Shown in pieces: positions 1 through 5,113 of a stretch of DNA of 5,113 bases (its first letter is position 1; every line of letters begins with the position of its first letter). The stretch lies in contig JAUVAM010000359.1 in the NCBI GenBank assembly GCA_030591745.1, forward strand, positions 1-5,113. The letters run 5' to 3'. Source of the stretch: Deltaproteobacteria bacterium (GTDB lineage Bacteria > Myxococcota > B64-G9). The notes under the pieces were generated by a model. The model saw only the letters and a list, made by a program, of their open reading frames with translations, had not been told where the DNA came from and did no database searches. A program made the position numbers and the translations under genes.

Positions 1-1
1 A

Positions 2-688
2 GCCCGCGAGCACGCCCAGATGGGGCAGTATGCCGAGGCCGCCGCCCTGCTGGACAAATTCCGCATCGAAAATGATTCTGAAAAAAACGCCAAATACCTC
101 ATCAAGCGTGCCACCAAAGGGGCCAAGCAGTATCACGAGCTGAACAAGCTCTGGACTGCGGCAAAAAAAGACCCCAGGCGAAAGCTGGACCCCTTACTCC
201 AGTTCATGCTCCGCCGTCCAAAGATCAGCGAGTTCAGCCGCCATCGGGACGAGATCTTCCGACTGCTGCGCTTTGCGGTTGAAAAAAACCCCAAGGTCGC
301 CCGCATCGCCAAGGGCATCTTCCCCGCCATCCTGGTCATCAACTGGCCCACGGGAGAACAGAGGAGCATCGAGTCACGCCTTCGCAAACAGATCGAGGAT
401 GCCACGACGAAGCAGAACATCCAGGTACGCGCGCGGGACGGCAAGTGGATGTTCACCCTCGACTTGAAGGCAGAAAAAAGCCTGCGAAAAAAGGAAAATC
501 AAATGCGGATATCAGGCCGCTGCAAATTGACCGCCCACGGAGCAAAGAAGAACTACAGCTGGAGTCTACGTGGCGTGGGCCAAGCCGCAAGCGAGGCCGA
601 GGCGGAAAAAGTGGCCATCGAGGAACTGGCCCAAGAGTTCACCAAACGCGCTGCCCTGCAAGTCCTTCACATTTTCCGACATCCCTGA
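2..688 (+). CDS. Lysine-rich helical protein with TPR-like N-terminal segment, 5'-truncated
   Basis: The frame is open from the left edge (Ala-Arg-Glu-His-Ala-Gln precede the first ATG at 20) and stops with TGA at 686-688, so the gene very likely starts upstream and 228 residues are visible. The first stretch (AREHAQMGQYAEAAALLDKF) has the small-residue pattern of a TPR helix pair. A long charged helical region follows up to about nucleotide 310. The rest alternates strand-like and helical stretches: AILVINWP, a predicted helix, WMFTLDLK, then RCKLTAHG and GVGQAASEAEAEKVAIEELA. The last part loosely resembles the glycine-then-helix pattern of LPP20/CsgG-like envelope domains, but this is a weak impression. 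Lysine is very abundant (26 in the 222 residues from position 20), the opposite of the two downstream proteins. Codon runs of AAA give several A6-A7 tracts. Function not recognised; it may be an envelope-associated or scaffold protein. That it is a real gene is well supported by its length, its protein-like composition and its place on the coding strand. Confidence 0.82.
   Translation, partial: AREHAQMGQYAEAAALLDKFRIENDSEKNAKYLIKRATKGAKQYHELNKLWTAAKKDPRRKLDPLLQFMLRRPKISEFSRHRDEIFRLLRFAVEKNPKVARIAKGIFPAILVINWPTGEQRSIESRLRKQIEDATTKQNIQVRARDGKWMFTLDLKAEKSLRKKENQMRISGRCKLTAHGAKKNYSWSLRGVGQAASEAEAEKVAIEELAQEFTKRAALQVLHIFRHP
487..493 (+). other. Possible -1 slippery heptamer A AAA AAG (speculative)
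   Basis: In the reading frame of the upstream gene the codons here read CGA AAA AAG, which is the X XXY YYZ arrangement used for -1 slippage in dnaX-type frameshift sites. A second similar run, A AAA AAA, lies at 163-169. The -1 frame after 493 is open until TGA at 745-747, which overlaps the downstream start codon. I see no convincing stem-loop 3' of it, and the only SD-like element upstream (GAAGG, 466-470) is 16 nt away. It may be a simple result of lysine codon use. Confidence 0.15.
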
Positions 689-743
689 AGCGCCCTTCAA
701 GAATCTCTCCAATACAGCTTCATTTCGTTACCAGGAGACAACC
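689..743 (+). other. Intergenic spacer, no clear promoter or terminator
   Basis: This 55-nt gap separates the stop of the helical protein gene from the first lipoprotein gene. I see no strong inverted repeat with a T-run and no convincing -35/-10 pair. The only clear signal is the ribosome binding site at its 3' end. Readthrough from the upstream gene is therefore possible, but a promoter with a non-standard consensus cannot be excluded by eye. Confidence 0.5.
733..738 (+). promoter_or_regulatory. Ribosome binding site AGGAGA for first lipoprotein
   Basis: AGGAGA ends 5 nt before the ATG at 744. It fixes the start of the lipoprotein gene there, although the same frame is open upstream to an ATG at 570. 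Starting at 744 puts a hydrophobic signal peptide directly at the N-terminus, which the longer version would bury. Confidence 0.8.
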
Positions 744-800
744 ATGAGCAAATCGATTTTCCCAATTTTGCCGATTCTCATTCTGTTCTTCGGTGCCTGC
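744..800 (+). other. Type II signal peptide and lipobox of paralogue 1
   Basis: The first 19 codons encode a short basic start (Lys3), a run of Ile/Leu/Pro/Phe and the tetrapeptide FGAC. Signal peptidase II would cleave before Cys19. The mature N-terminus would be Cys-Gly-Glu-Asp, so position +2 is Gly, which is not an inner-membrane retention residue by the E. coli rule. Confidence 0.85.
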
Positions 801-3122
801 GGCGAGGACATGCTCTGCGCCGATGGCACGATGGAACATGACGGCCGATGCGTGGCTGAAGTCAGCGAATGCGGACCCGGCACCATGGAACAAGAAGGGA
901 CCTGTGTGCCCCTGTGTCTCGAAAACCAGCGATGGGATGGCAGCGCATGCGTACCCGTGACCGAATGCGCCCCCGGCACCGTGGAAGAAGGCGGGCGCTG
1001 TGTGCCGCTTTGCGCCAACAACGAATCCTGGGATGGCGAGGCCTGCCAAGCTCTGCCCACCTGCGGCACGGGCACCGAATACGATCCCGCCACCGGCGAA
1101 TGCCTGCCTTCCGAGGGAGCCTGCGCGGCGGGCAGCAGCCTGGTGGACGGCATGTGCATACCGGACGTGACTTGTGGAGAAGGCACCCACGCCGACGCCT
1201 CGGGTGAATGCGTAGCCGACGATTTGGGCCCATCCGACGTCGCGGAGTCCGCGGACCCGGCGAGTAACGCCGTTTTCGACTTGCCCTCGGAGGGGGCCAG
1301 CATCAGCCTGGGTGGGTTCATCGACGAGCCCTTTGACAGCGATGAAGATGGCCAGGATGAAAGCGATTGGGACGGCTTCAACTTCCACGCTCCCGCGGGC
1401 AGCTACCTTCGGATTCAAGCCTTGAGCGGCGGGGCCGCCAGGCCGGCCCTGGTCCTTCTGGCCGAGGACCCGGCCGATCGCAGCCAGGTCACTTACATAC
1501 GCTATTGCCTTGAGCCCAATGCATCAGACGCCGTCCGAGAATTCTATCTCCCCAAGGAAGATGACTACGTCTTGCTGGTCACCGACTACAACCATCTGGC
1601 CGGCTATCTTTTTGGCAGCCTGGTGCTGCCCGTGGGCGGTACGGAATTTTCCTATCAGGTTGTGGTGGAGAACCTGGGGACACCAGAGGTCATCGACCTC
1701 GAAACCATGCCTGACGGTGACTCGGGTCAGTTGGATGAAGGGCAGCTCCATTTCTACCGCCTGCCTGCCGTGACACCCGGTACGCCGGCCGTCATGCGGT
1801 CCGTGGGCGAGCCCTCGGCAACAGCCGCAAGCGACGTCTTCGCCGCCCTGATGATCTTCGACGACCAGGGCCTCTTGCACGAACAACTGACGGGCGACGC
1901 GAGCCAAAACGCCGAATTCGCCCTGAACCCGAAAAGCGGTCAAGATTATCTGGTGGTCTTGGACCATCTGCTGATGATCGGCAGCACTCGTGACTTCGAA
2001 TTTCAACTGGCCGAACCCGCGATCGCAGACTGCGACGGAGGTGCCTGCGCCTCCGGTTCGGTACCCATCGGCTCTGAAGCGCTCTTGCGCTGGGACCTGC
2101 AGGCCGATGATTTGCTCATGGCTCGATTCGGCATGGCTGAATCGGCCTGGTCTGCCTTGCTTGCGACCTGGTTGGACAGCGACATGCAGCCCATCCTGGC
2201 GGAACAGTACGTCTATCCGGGCCAGGGCGGCTGGGGACGCCTCTTCGCCGAAGAAGCCGGCCCGCGCTACCTGTGGCTCCGCTGGTCAGATGGCGATACG
2301 CCCGGCGATTTTCTGCTGGAAGATCAAATCAAAGCCACCGAGACCCTGGCTGTCGGCGAGACCGCCTCGGGCTTGACCGTCGATGCCCTGCTTCCGGGCT
2401 CGGTGCCCGACATGAATATTGAATACGCGCTCAACGCAGCGGCCTTTGAAAACCTCAAGCTGAACGAAGGACAGATTATCTTCTTCGACTCCTTCACCCC
2501 CACTTCCGGCACATGGTCGGAGCAATACAGCGAATGGTTGGTGACCCCTGAGTTCGAGCCGGTGGGTCCGATCGTGGACACGAATGCCTGGAACTTCCCG
2601 GACGGTTTCATCACGCCGACCTTCGCTTACATTCGGCATGATCGCACCTACCTGCACTGGGTCTACGACCTTTGGGCCGATATCACGGGTGCCACCTACG
2701 ATGTGCGCCCCCTGTCCATGAGCGCCGAGGACTTAGGGGCCCCCACCGAAGGCCAACCCGTCTCCGTGAGCAACCAGCTATTAAGCGGCAGCCTGAAGTT
2801 CTATTCCTTCGAAGGCCAGGCCGAGCAGTTACTGCAGATCACGGTGGACCCAGCCCTTCTGTCGACCAACCTGCAGCCCGAAGTCTGGGTTTTCAACTTT
2901 GGCCGTCCGATCTGGGATTGGATTTACTATCGTTGGCAGGCCGATCCGGATGCCATCCGCTTAGGTCTGGTGGAACAAATCACCGCCAGCGCCGGCGGCG
3001 AAGCGGCCACCCTGGAGTACCTGAGCCCTTACGACGGCATGAGCCTCATCATGGTCATGGATGCCGGCACGGCCGGTCCCCTGGCTTTCTTCAGTGTCGA
3101 CATCCAGGTCACGGGAAATTGA
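744..3122 (+). CDS. Large cysteine-rich lipoprotein with PPC-like beta modules (paralogue 1)
   Basis: A complete 792-residue protein. It opens with Lys3, a hydrophobic core and the lipobox FGAC, with the predicted acylated Cys19; the -3 residue is Phe rather than the usual Leu. Residues 25-156 hold eight two-cysteine units of the form CxxGT...GxC (Cys 25/36, 43/54, 58/69, 75/86, 90/101, 107/120, 127/138, 144/156). Next come an acidic DxDxDG loop (198-203) and DWD (208-210), leading into FNFHAPAGSYLRI, a pattern typical of PPC-like beta-sandwich domains. I divide the remainder into about five beta modules with approximate borders: A 166-325, B 326-440, C 441-565, D 566-665 and E 666-792. Several contain an [L]x[DEG]GxLxF[YF]-type strand (330, 573, 680). 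A CxxxxC pair (430, 435) separates B and C. The later modules are rich in Trp and Tyr. The mature protein is acidic with only 5 lysines. No catalytic motif is seen. It is probably an envelope or surface protein mediating binding or structure; this role is inferred. The start is set by AGGAGA and the signal peptide. Confidence 0.96.
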   Translation: MSKSIFPILPILILFFGACGEDMLCADGTMEHDGRCVAEVSECGPGTMEQEGTCVPLCLENQRWDGSACVPVTECAPGTVEEGGRCVPLCANNESWDGEACQALPTCGTGTEYDPATGECLPSEGACAAGSSLVDGMCIPDVTCGEGTHADASGECVADDLGPSDVAESADPASNAVFDLPSEGASISLGGFIDEPFDSDEDGQDESDWDGFNFHAPAGSYLRIQALSGGAARPALVLLAEDPADRSQVTYIRYCLEPNASDAVREFYLPKEDDYVLLVTDYNHLAGYLFGSLVLPVGGTEFSYQVVVENLGTPEVIDLETMPDGDSGQLDEGQLHFYRLPAVTPGTPAVMRSVGEPSATAASDVFAALMIFDDQGLLHEQLTGDASQNAEFALNPKSGQDYLVVLDHLLMIGSTRDFEFQLAEPAIADCDGGACASGSVPIGSEALLRWDLQADDLLMARFGMAESAWSALLATWLDSDMQPILAEQYVYPGQGGWGRLFAEEAGPRYLWLRWSDGDTPGDFLLEDQIKATETLAVGETASGLTVDALLPGSVPDMNIEYALNAAAFENLKLNEGQIIFFDSFTPTSGTWSEQYSEWLVTPEFEPVGPIVDTNAWNFPDGFITPTFAYIRHDRTYLHWVYDLWADITGATYDVRPLSMSAEDLGAPTEGQPVSVSNQLLSGSLKFYSFEGQAEQLLQITVDPALLSTNLQPEVWVFNFGRPIWDWIYYRWQADPDAIRLGLVEQITASAGGEAATLEYLSPYDGMSLIMVMDAGTAGPLAFFSVDIQVTGN
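816..1211 (+). repeat. Cys-rich region of paralogue 1: eight two-Cys units
   Basis: This segment encodes residues 25-156 with 16 cysteines in eight pairs. The spacing within a pair is 11 residues in six units, 13 in the sixth and 12 in the eighth. The unit consensus is C-x-x-G-T-x-x-x-x-G-x-C, alternating with C-x-x-N-x-x-W-D-G-x-A-C. An even count and regular spacing suggest one disulfide per unit and a rigid, rod-like spacer between the lipid anchor and the beta modules; the bonding is inferred. Similar short hairpin repeats are familiar from myxobacterial-type exported proteins. Confidence 0.85.
870..1061 (+). repeat. Two tandem 96-bp repeats within the Cys-rich region of paralogue 1
   Basis: Residues 43-74 (870-965) and 75-106 (966-1061) are head-to-tail copies of a 32-residue double unit. 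Both read CxPGTxExxGxCVPLC, then xxNxxWDGxAC. The equal length and shared uncommon words (CVPLC, WDG) mark a tandem duplication of a pair of two-Cys units rather than of a single unit. Confidence 0.85.
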
Positions 3123-3127
3123 GGAGG
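3123..3127 (+). promoter_or_regulatory. Ribosome binding site GGAGG overlapping the upstream stop region
   Basis: The run GAGGAGG begins inside the TGA stop (3120-3122) of the first lipoprotein gene. The GGAGG core ends 5 nt before ATG 3133 and 8 nt before the adjacent in-frame ATG 3136, so either Met could be used. The arrangement predicts translational coupling of the two lipoproteins. Confidence 0.85.
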
Positions 3128-3132
3128 CACTC

Positions 3133-3213
3133 ATGATGACTTTCACAAAAAACGTAAAGAACTTCACCATCGCCTCCGGTCTCATGGCTTTGATCTCTTT
3201 CGGTGCGGCCTGT
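3133..3213 (+). other. Type II signal peptide and lipobox of paralogue 2
   Basis: The 27 codons give a longer basic start (Lys6, Lys9), a hydrophobic core around ASGLMALISF and the lipobox GAAC, with the predicted lipidated Cys27. The mature N-terminus is Cys-Asp-Asp-Gly. Asp at +2 followed by Asp at +3 is the classical Lol-avoidance signal in E. coli, unlike Gly at +2 in paralogue 1. Confidence 0.85.
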
Positions 3214-5113
3214 GACGACGGCCTTGTCTGCGGCGAGGGCACCGTGGCGCAGGATGGCCGCTGCGTGGCCACCTGGACCTGCGATCCGGGCACCGTCCCC
3301 GATCTGGAAAGCGGCCTGTGCGTTCCGGCCTGTGCCGCTGATCAGTACTTCGACGGCAGCGTCTGTCAGCCAGTGCCCGAATGCGCCGCCGGCACCCGTT
3401 TCGACGAGGCCACGGCGTCCTGTGTGCCCGACTGCCCCGAGGGTCAGTACTGGGATGGGGATGCTTGTCGTTTGGTGCCCATCTGCTCTACAGGCACAGC
3501 CCTGGACCCGCAGACAGGCACCTGCATGCCCGACGGCTCGGGCTGCGCGCCGGGCACGACCTATGACGAGACCAGCCTGGTCTGCCGACCCGACGCGACG
3601 GCCTGCGGCGAAGGCACCCACCCGGGACCCGAGGGCGACTGTGTCCCGAATGTACTGCCCGCCCCGGACGTCAGTGAATCCGCCGAGCCGGATGGCGTGG
3701 CTGCGTTTACCCTGCCGGCCGAGGGCGAACAAGTAAGCCTTGGGGGCGTGGTGGATCTGCCCCAGGATCTCAACGACGACGGCTGGGCGGATCAGGACTG
3801 GGATGTCTTTTCTTTCTCGGCCCAGGCCGGCGACTACCTGCGCATCCACGCGACCAGCGAAAGCGCCTGCCTGCCGGCCTTCTATGTGACGGATGAAGCA
3901 GGGGATTATCTCCGAGCCTCGGTCAACCCCCTGGGCGTGGACAACAGTCGAGAGATTTACCTGCCGACGACCGGCAACTACCTGCTCTGGCTCAACGACA
4001 TCGGCCCGGCCTTGGCCAATCTCTTCGGCATCGGGGCCTTACCCGTGGGCGGCGATGATTTCAGCTATTACGTGACCGTAGAGCGCCTGCCCGCGCCCAC
4101 GCCGCAGGTCATTTCCAACCTGCCCGACGCACAGGAAGGCAGTCTGTCGGACGGACAACTGGCCTTCTTTCGCATCGAAGGCATCAACGCCAAGGAAATA
4201 CTGGCCACGCAGTCGGCGGGGCAGCCCGTCGTCGATGCCTCCAGCGATCTCTGGTCCACCTTGATGGTCTTCGGGCCTGACGGTCAACTGCGCCAAGAGG
4301 TTCAGGCCTCTTGGTTCGACGAGGATGCAACAGCGATCTTTGCCGCCGATAGCGACGGCGCGTACCTTTTGGTGCAGGACTTCTTACTCTCCACCGGGCC
4401 CAATATGGACTACAGCCTCAACATGGCCAGCTTGCCCGTAGAGGATTGTAACGCCACGAATTGCTCAGGCGGCAGCCTGGCGGAAGGTGCCTACCGCATT
4501 CTGCGCTGGGACATGAGTTTGGGTGATTTCTTCGTCTTTTCCTGCGGCCTGCCCGCAGGGGCCGAAGGCCGACTTCGCGCGGACTTGCTGGCTTCGGACT
4601 TGTCGTCTCTCACCTTCTGCACAGCCGGTGCCGAAGAAAGCTGCTGGCGACACCACTACGCGCAAAACGACACCTGGATTTACGTCTGGCTCCACGATTC
4701 TTCTGGTGTTGCACAGGCTGCATACGACTTCGAGAACCTGCGCTATGCCACGCCCGCCCTGACCCCCGACGCCGCATCGGGCACCCTGGCCGCCGTGGAC
4801 ATGCCGGCCAACAGCCTGACCGACGGCGGCCTGGCGCGCCTGGAGGGAGCAGCCGGCCAAATTCTGTGGATGGATGAGCTTTCGGGCAACGGCAATTGGA
4901 GTGATCCCCTGGCCCAATTGTTCAAGACGGATCTTCTTCCCTTGGGGCCGGCCCTGGACACAGAGACCGAAAACCTGGATGCCCTCAGCCCAAGCTTCGC
5001 CTGGCTGCGCGAAAGCGAGACGGTGTTTTTGCGATGGATAGAAGAAGGCGTGGATCTCTCCGGTGCCGACTGGAGCGTCACCCCCTGGCTGCTGACGCCC
5101 ATGGACCTGGGCA
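3133..5113 (+). CDS. Large cysteine-rich lipoprotein with PPC-like beta modules (paralogue 2), 3'-truncated
   Basis: The frame is open from ATG 3133 (or 3136) to the right edge: 660 full codons and one extra base, with no stop. It aligns throughout with the preceding gene. Shared landmarks are the lipobox GAAC with Cys27; eight two-Cys units (Cys 33/44, 50/63, 67/78, 84/97, 101/112, 118/131, 138/151, 158/170); the acidic DxNxDG loop (212-217) and DWD (222-224); REIYLP (273-278, against REFYLP 265-270 in paralogue 1); LPVGGxxFSY (from 303, against 295); the CxxxxC pair (439, 444, against 430, 435); and LRWD (457-460, against 448-451). Gly660 corresponds to Gly665 of paralogue 1, so about 127 residues, essentially module E, should lie beyond the window. 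It differs by three extra cysteines in module C (471, 496, 504) and a single Cys246 in module A. The visible mature part has only two lysines. Probable envelope lipoprotein of unknown function, co-expressed with its paralogue. Confidence 0.95.
   Translation, partial: MMTFTKNVKNFTIASGLMALISFGAACDDGLVCGEGTVAQDGRCVATWTCDPGTVPDLESGLCVPACAADQYFDGSVCQPVPECAAGTRFDEATASCVPDCPEGQYWDGDACRLVPICSTGTALDPQTGTCMPDGSGCAPGTTYDETSLVCRPDATACGEGTHPGPEGDCVPNVLPAPDVSESAEPDGVAAFTLPAEGEQVSLGGVVDLPQDLNDDGWADQDWDVFSFSAQAGDYLRIHATSESACLPAFYVTDEAGDYLRASVNPLGVDNSREIYLPTTGNYLLWLNDIGPALANLFGIGALPVGGDDFSYYVTVERLPAPTPQVISNLPDAQEGSLSDGQLAFFRIEGINAKEILATQSAGQPVVDASSDLWSTLMVFGPDGQLRQEVQASWFDEDATAIFAADSDGAYLLVQDFLLSTGPNMDYSLNMASLPVEDCNATNCSGGSLAEGAYRILRWDMSLGDFFVFSCGLPAGAEGRLRADLLASDLSSLTFCTAGAEESCWRHHYAQNDTWIYVWLHDSSGVAQAAYDFENLRYATPALTPDAASGTLAAVDMPANSLTDGGLARLEGAAGQILWMDELSGNGNWSDPLAQLFKTDLLPLGPALDTETENLDALSPSFAWLRESETVFLRWIEEGVDLSGADWSVTPWLLTPMDLG
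3229..3642 (+). repeat. Cys-rich region of paralogue 2: eight two-Cys units
   Basis: Residues 33-170 contain 16 cysteines in eight pairs, in the same order as in paralogue 1. Spacing within pairs is 11, 13, 11, 13, 11, 13, 13 and 12 residues; here the longer CxxGT units frequently carry two extra residues. The last unit is the best conserved between paralogues (both begin CGEGTH). Conservation of unit number after strong divergence suggests that the length of this region matters. Confidence 0.85.
3280..3483 (+). repeat. Two tandem 102-bp repeats within the Cys-rich region of paralogue 2
   Basis: Residues 50-83 (3280-3381) and 84-117 (3382-3483) are adjacent 34-residue double units reading CxxGT...CVPxC, then Q-Y-[FW]-D-G-x-x-C-x-x-V-P. 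They correspond to the 32-residue double units of paralogue 1, with two extra residues in the first hairpin of each. Confidence 0.8.

Noticed and set aside
570..743. N-terminal extension of paralogue 1 to an upstream ATG at 570
   Set aside because: It would overlap the upstream gene by over 100 nt, bury the signal peptide internally and ignore the well-placed AGGAGA before 744.
689..743. Rho-independent terminator or sigma70 promoter between the first two genes
   Set aside because: No stable stem followed by a T-run and no recognisable -35/-10 spacing could be found by eye.
870..1061. CRISPR array or non-coding satellite
   Set aside because: The 96-bp periodicity is a coding repeat in frame with cysteine units; the copies are degenerate and there are no short identical repeats with unique spacers.
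862..1233. Arg-rich open frames on both strands within the Cys-rich coding region
   Set aside because: They are out-of-frame shadows of a repetitive G+C-rich coding sequence with no start signals of their own.
720..1418. Long antisense open frame of 232 codons over the Cys-rich region of paralogue 1
   Set aside because: It lies opposite a well-supported gene, its product is Ala/Gly/His-rich with no domain pattern, and a similar antisense frame occurs at the equivalent place in paralogue 2, as expected from shared codon bias.
3109..3849. Antisense open frame of 246 codons over the start of paralogue 2
   Set aside because: Same reasoning: it mirrors the codon pattern of the sense gene, crosses the gene junction, and has no plausible protein features.

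Overview
The window is G+C-rich, densely coding DNA with all three recognisable genes on the + strand: the 3' end of a basic helical protein gene, then two tandem paralogous genes for large cysteine-rich lipoproteins. The second paralogue runs off the right edge. Predicted type II signal peptides and outer-envelope-style beta modules point to a Gram-negative bacterium. The composition and the CxxGT...GxC cysteine repeats recall secreted or lipid-anchored proteins common in the Myxococcota/Bradymonadota (former deltaproteobacteria). That placement rests on protein style only; no RNA or core marker gene is present to confirm it.

Positions 2-688 hold an open-ended (5'-truncated) lysine-rich reading frame. 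Its first visible residues look like the second half of a TPR-type helix pair, and its C-terminal half looks like a small alpha/beta domain. A 55-nt gap (689-743) with no clear hairpin leads to a good ribosome binding site and the first lipoprotein gene (744-3122, 792 aa).

Only 10 nt later, with its Shine-Dalgarno overlapping the previous stop codon, the second lipoprotein gene begins (3133 to beyond 5113; 660 residues visible). Both lipoproteins share the same plan: signal peptide and lipid-anchored Cys, eight consecutive two-cysteine units (16 Cys), an acidic DxDxDG-like loop followed by DWD, then about five PPC-like (pre-peptidase C-terminal-like) beta modules with a conserved CxxxxC pair between modules B and C.

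The two lipoproteins are probably co-transcribed and translationally coupled, and arose by an old duplication, since they align end to end but differ widely in sequence. The most plausible picture is a pair of envelope or cell-surface proteins with a disulfide-braced stalk carrying a string of beta-sandwich domains. No catalytic motif is visible and I do not recognise a characterised family for the whole architecture, so their function is unknown. Whether the upstream gene belongs to the same operon is undecided.
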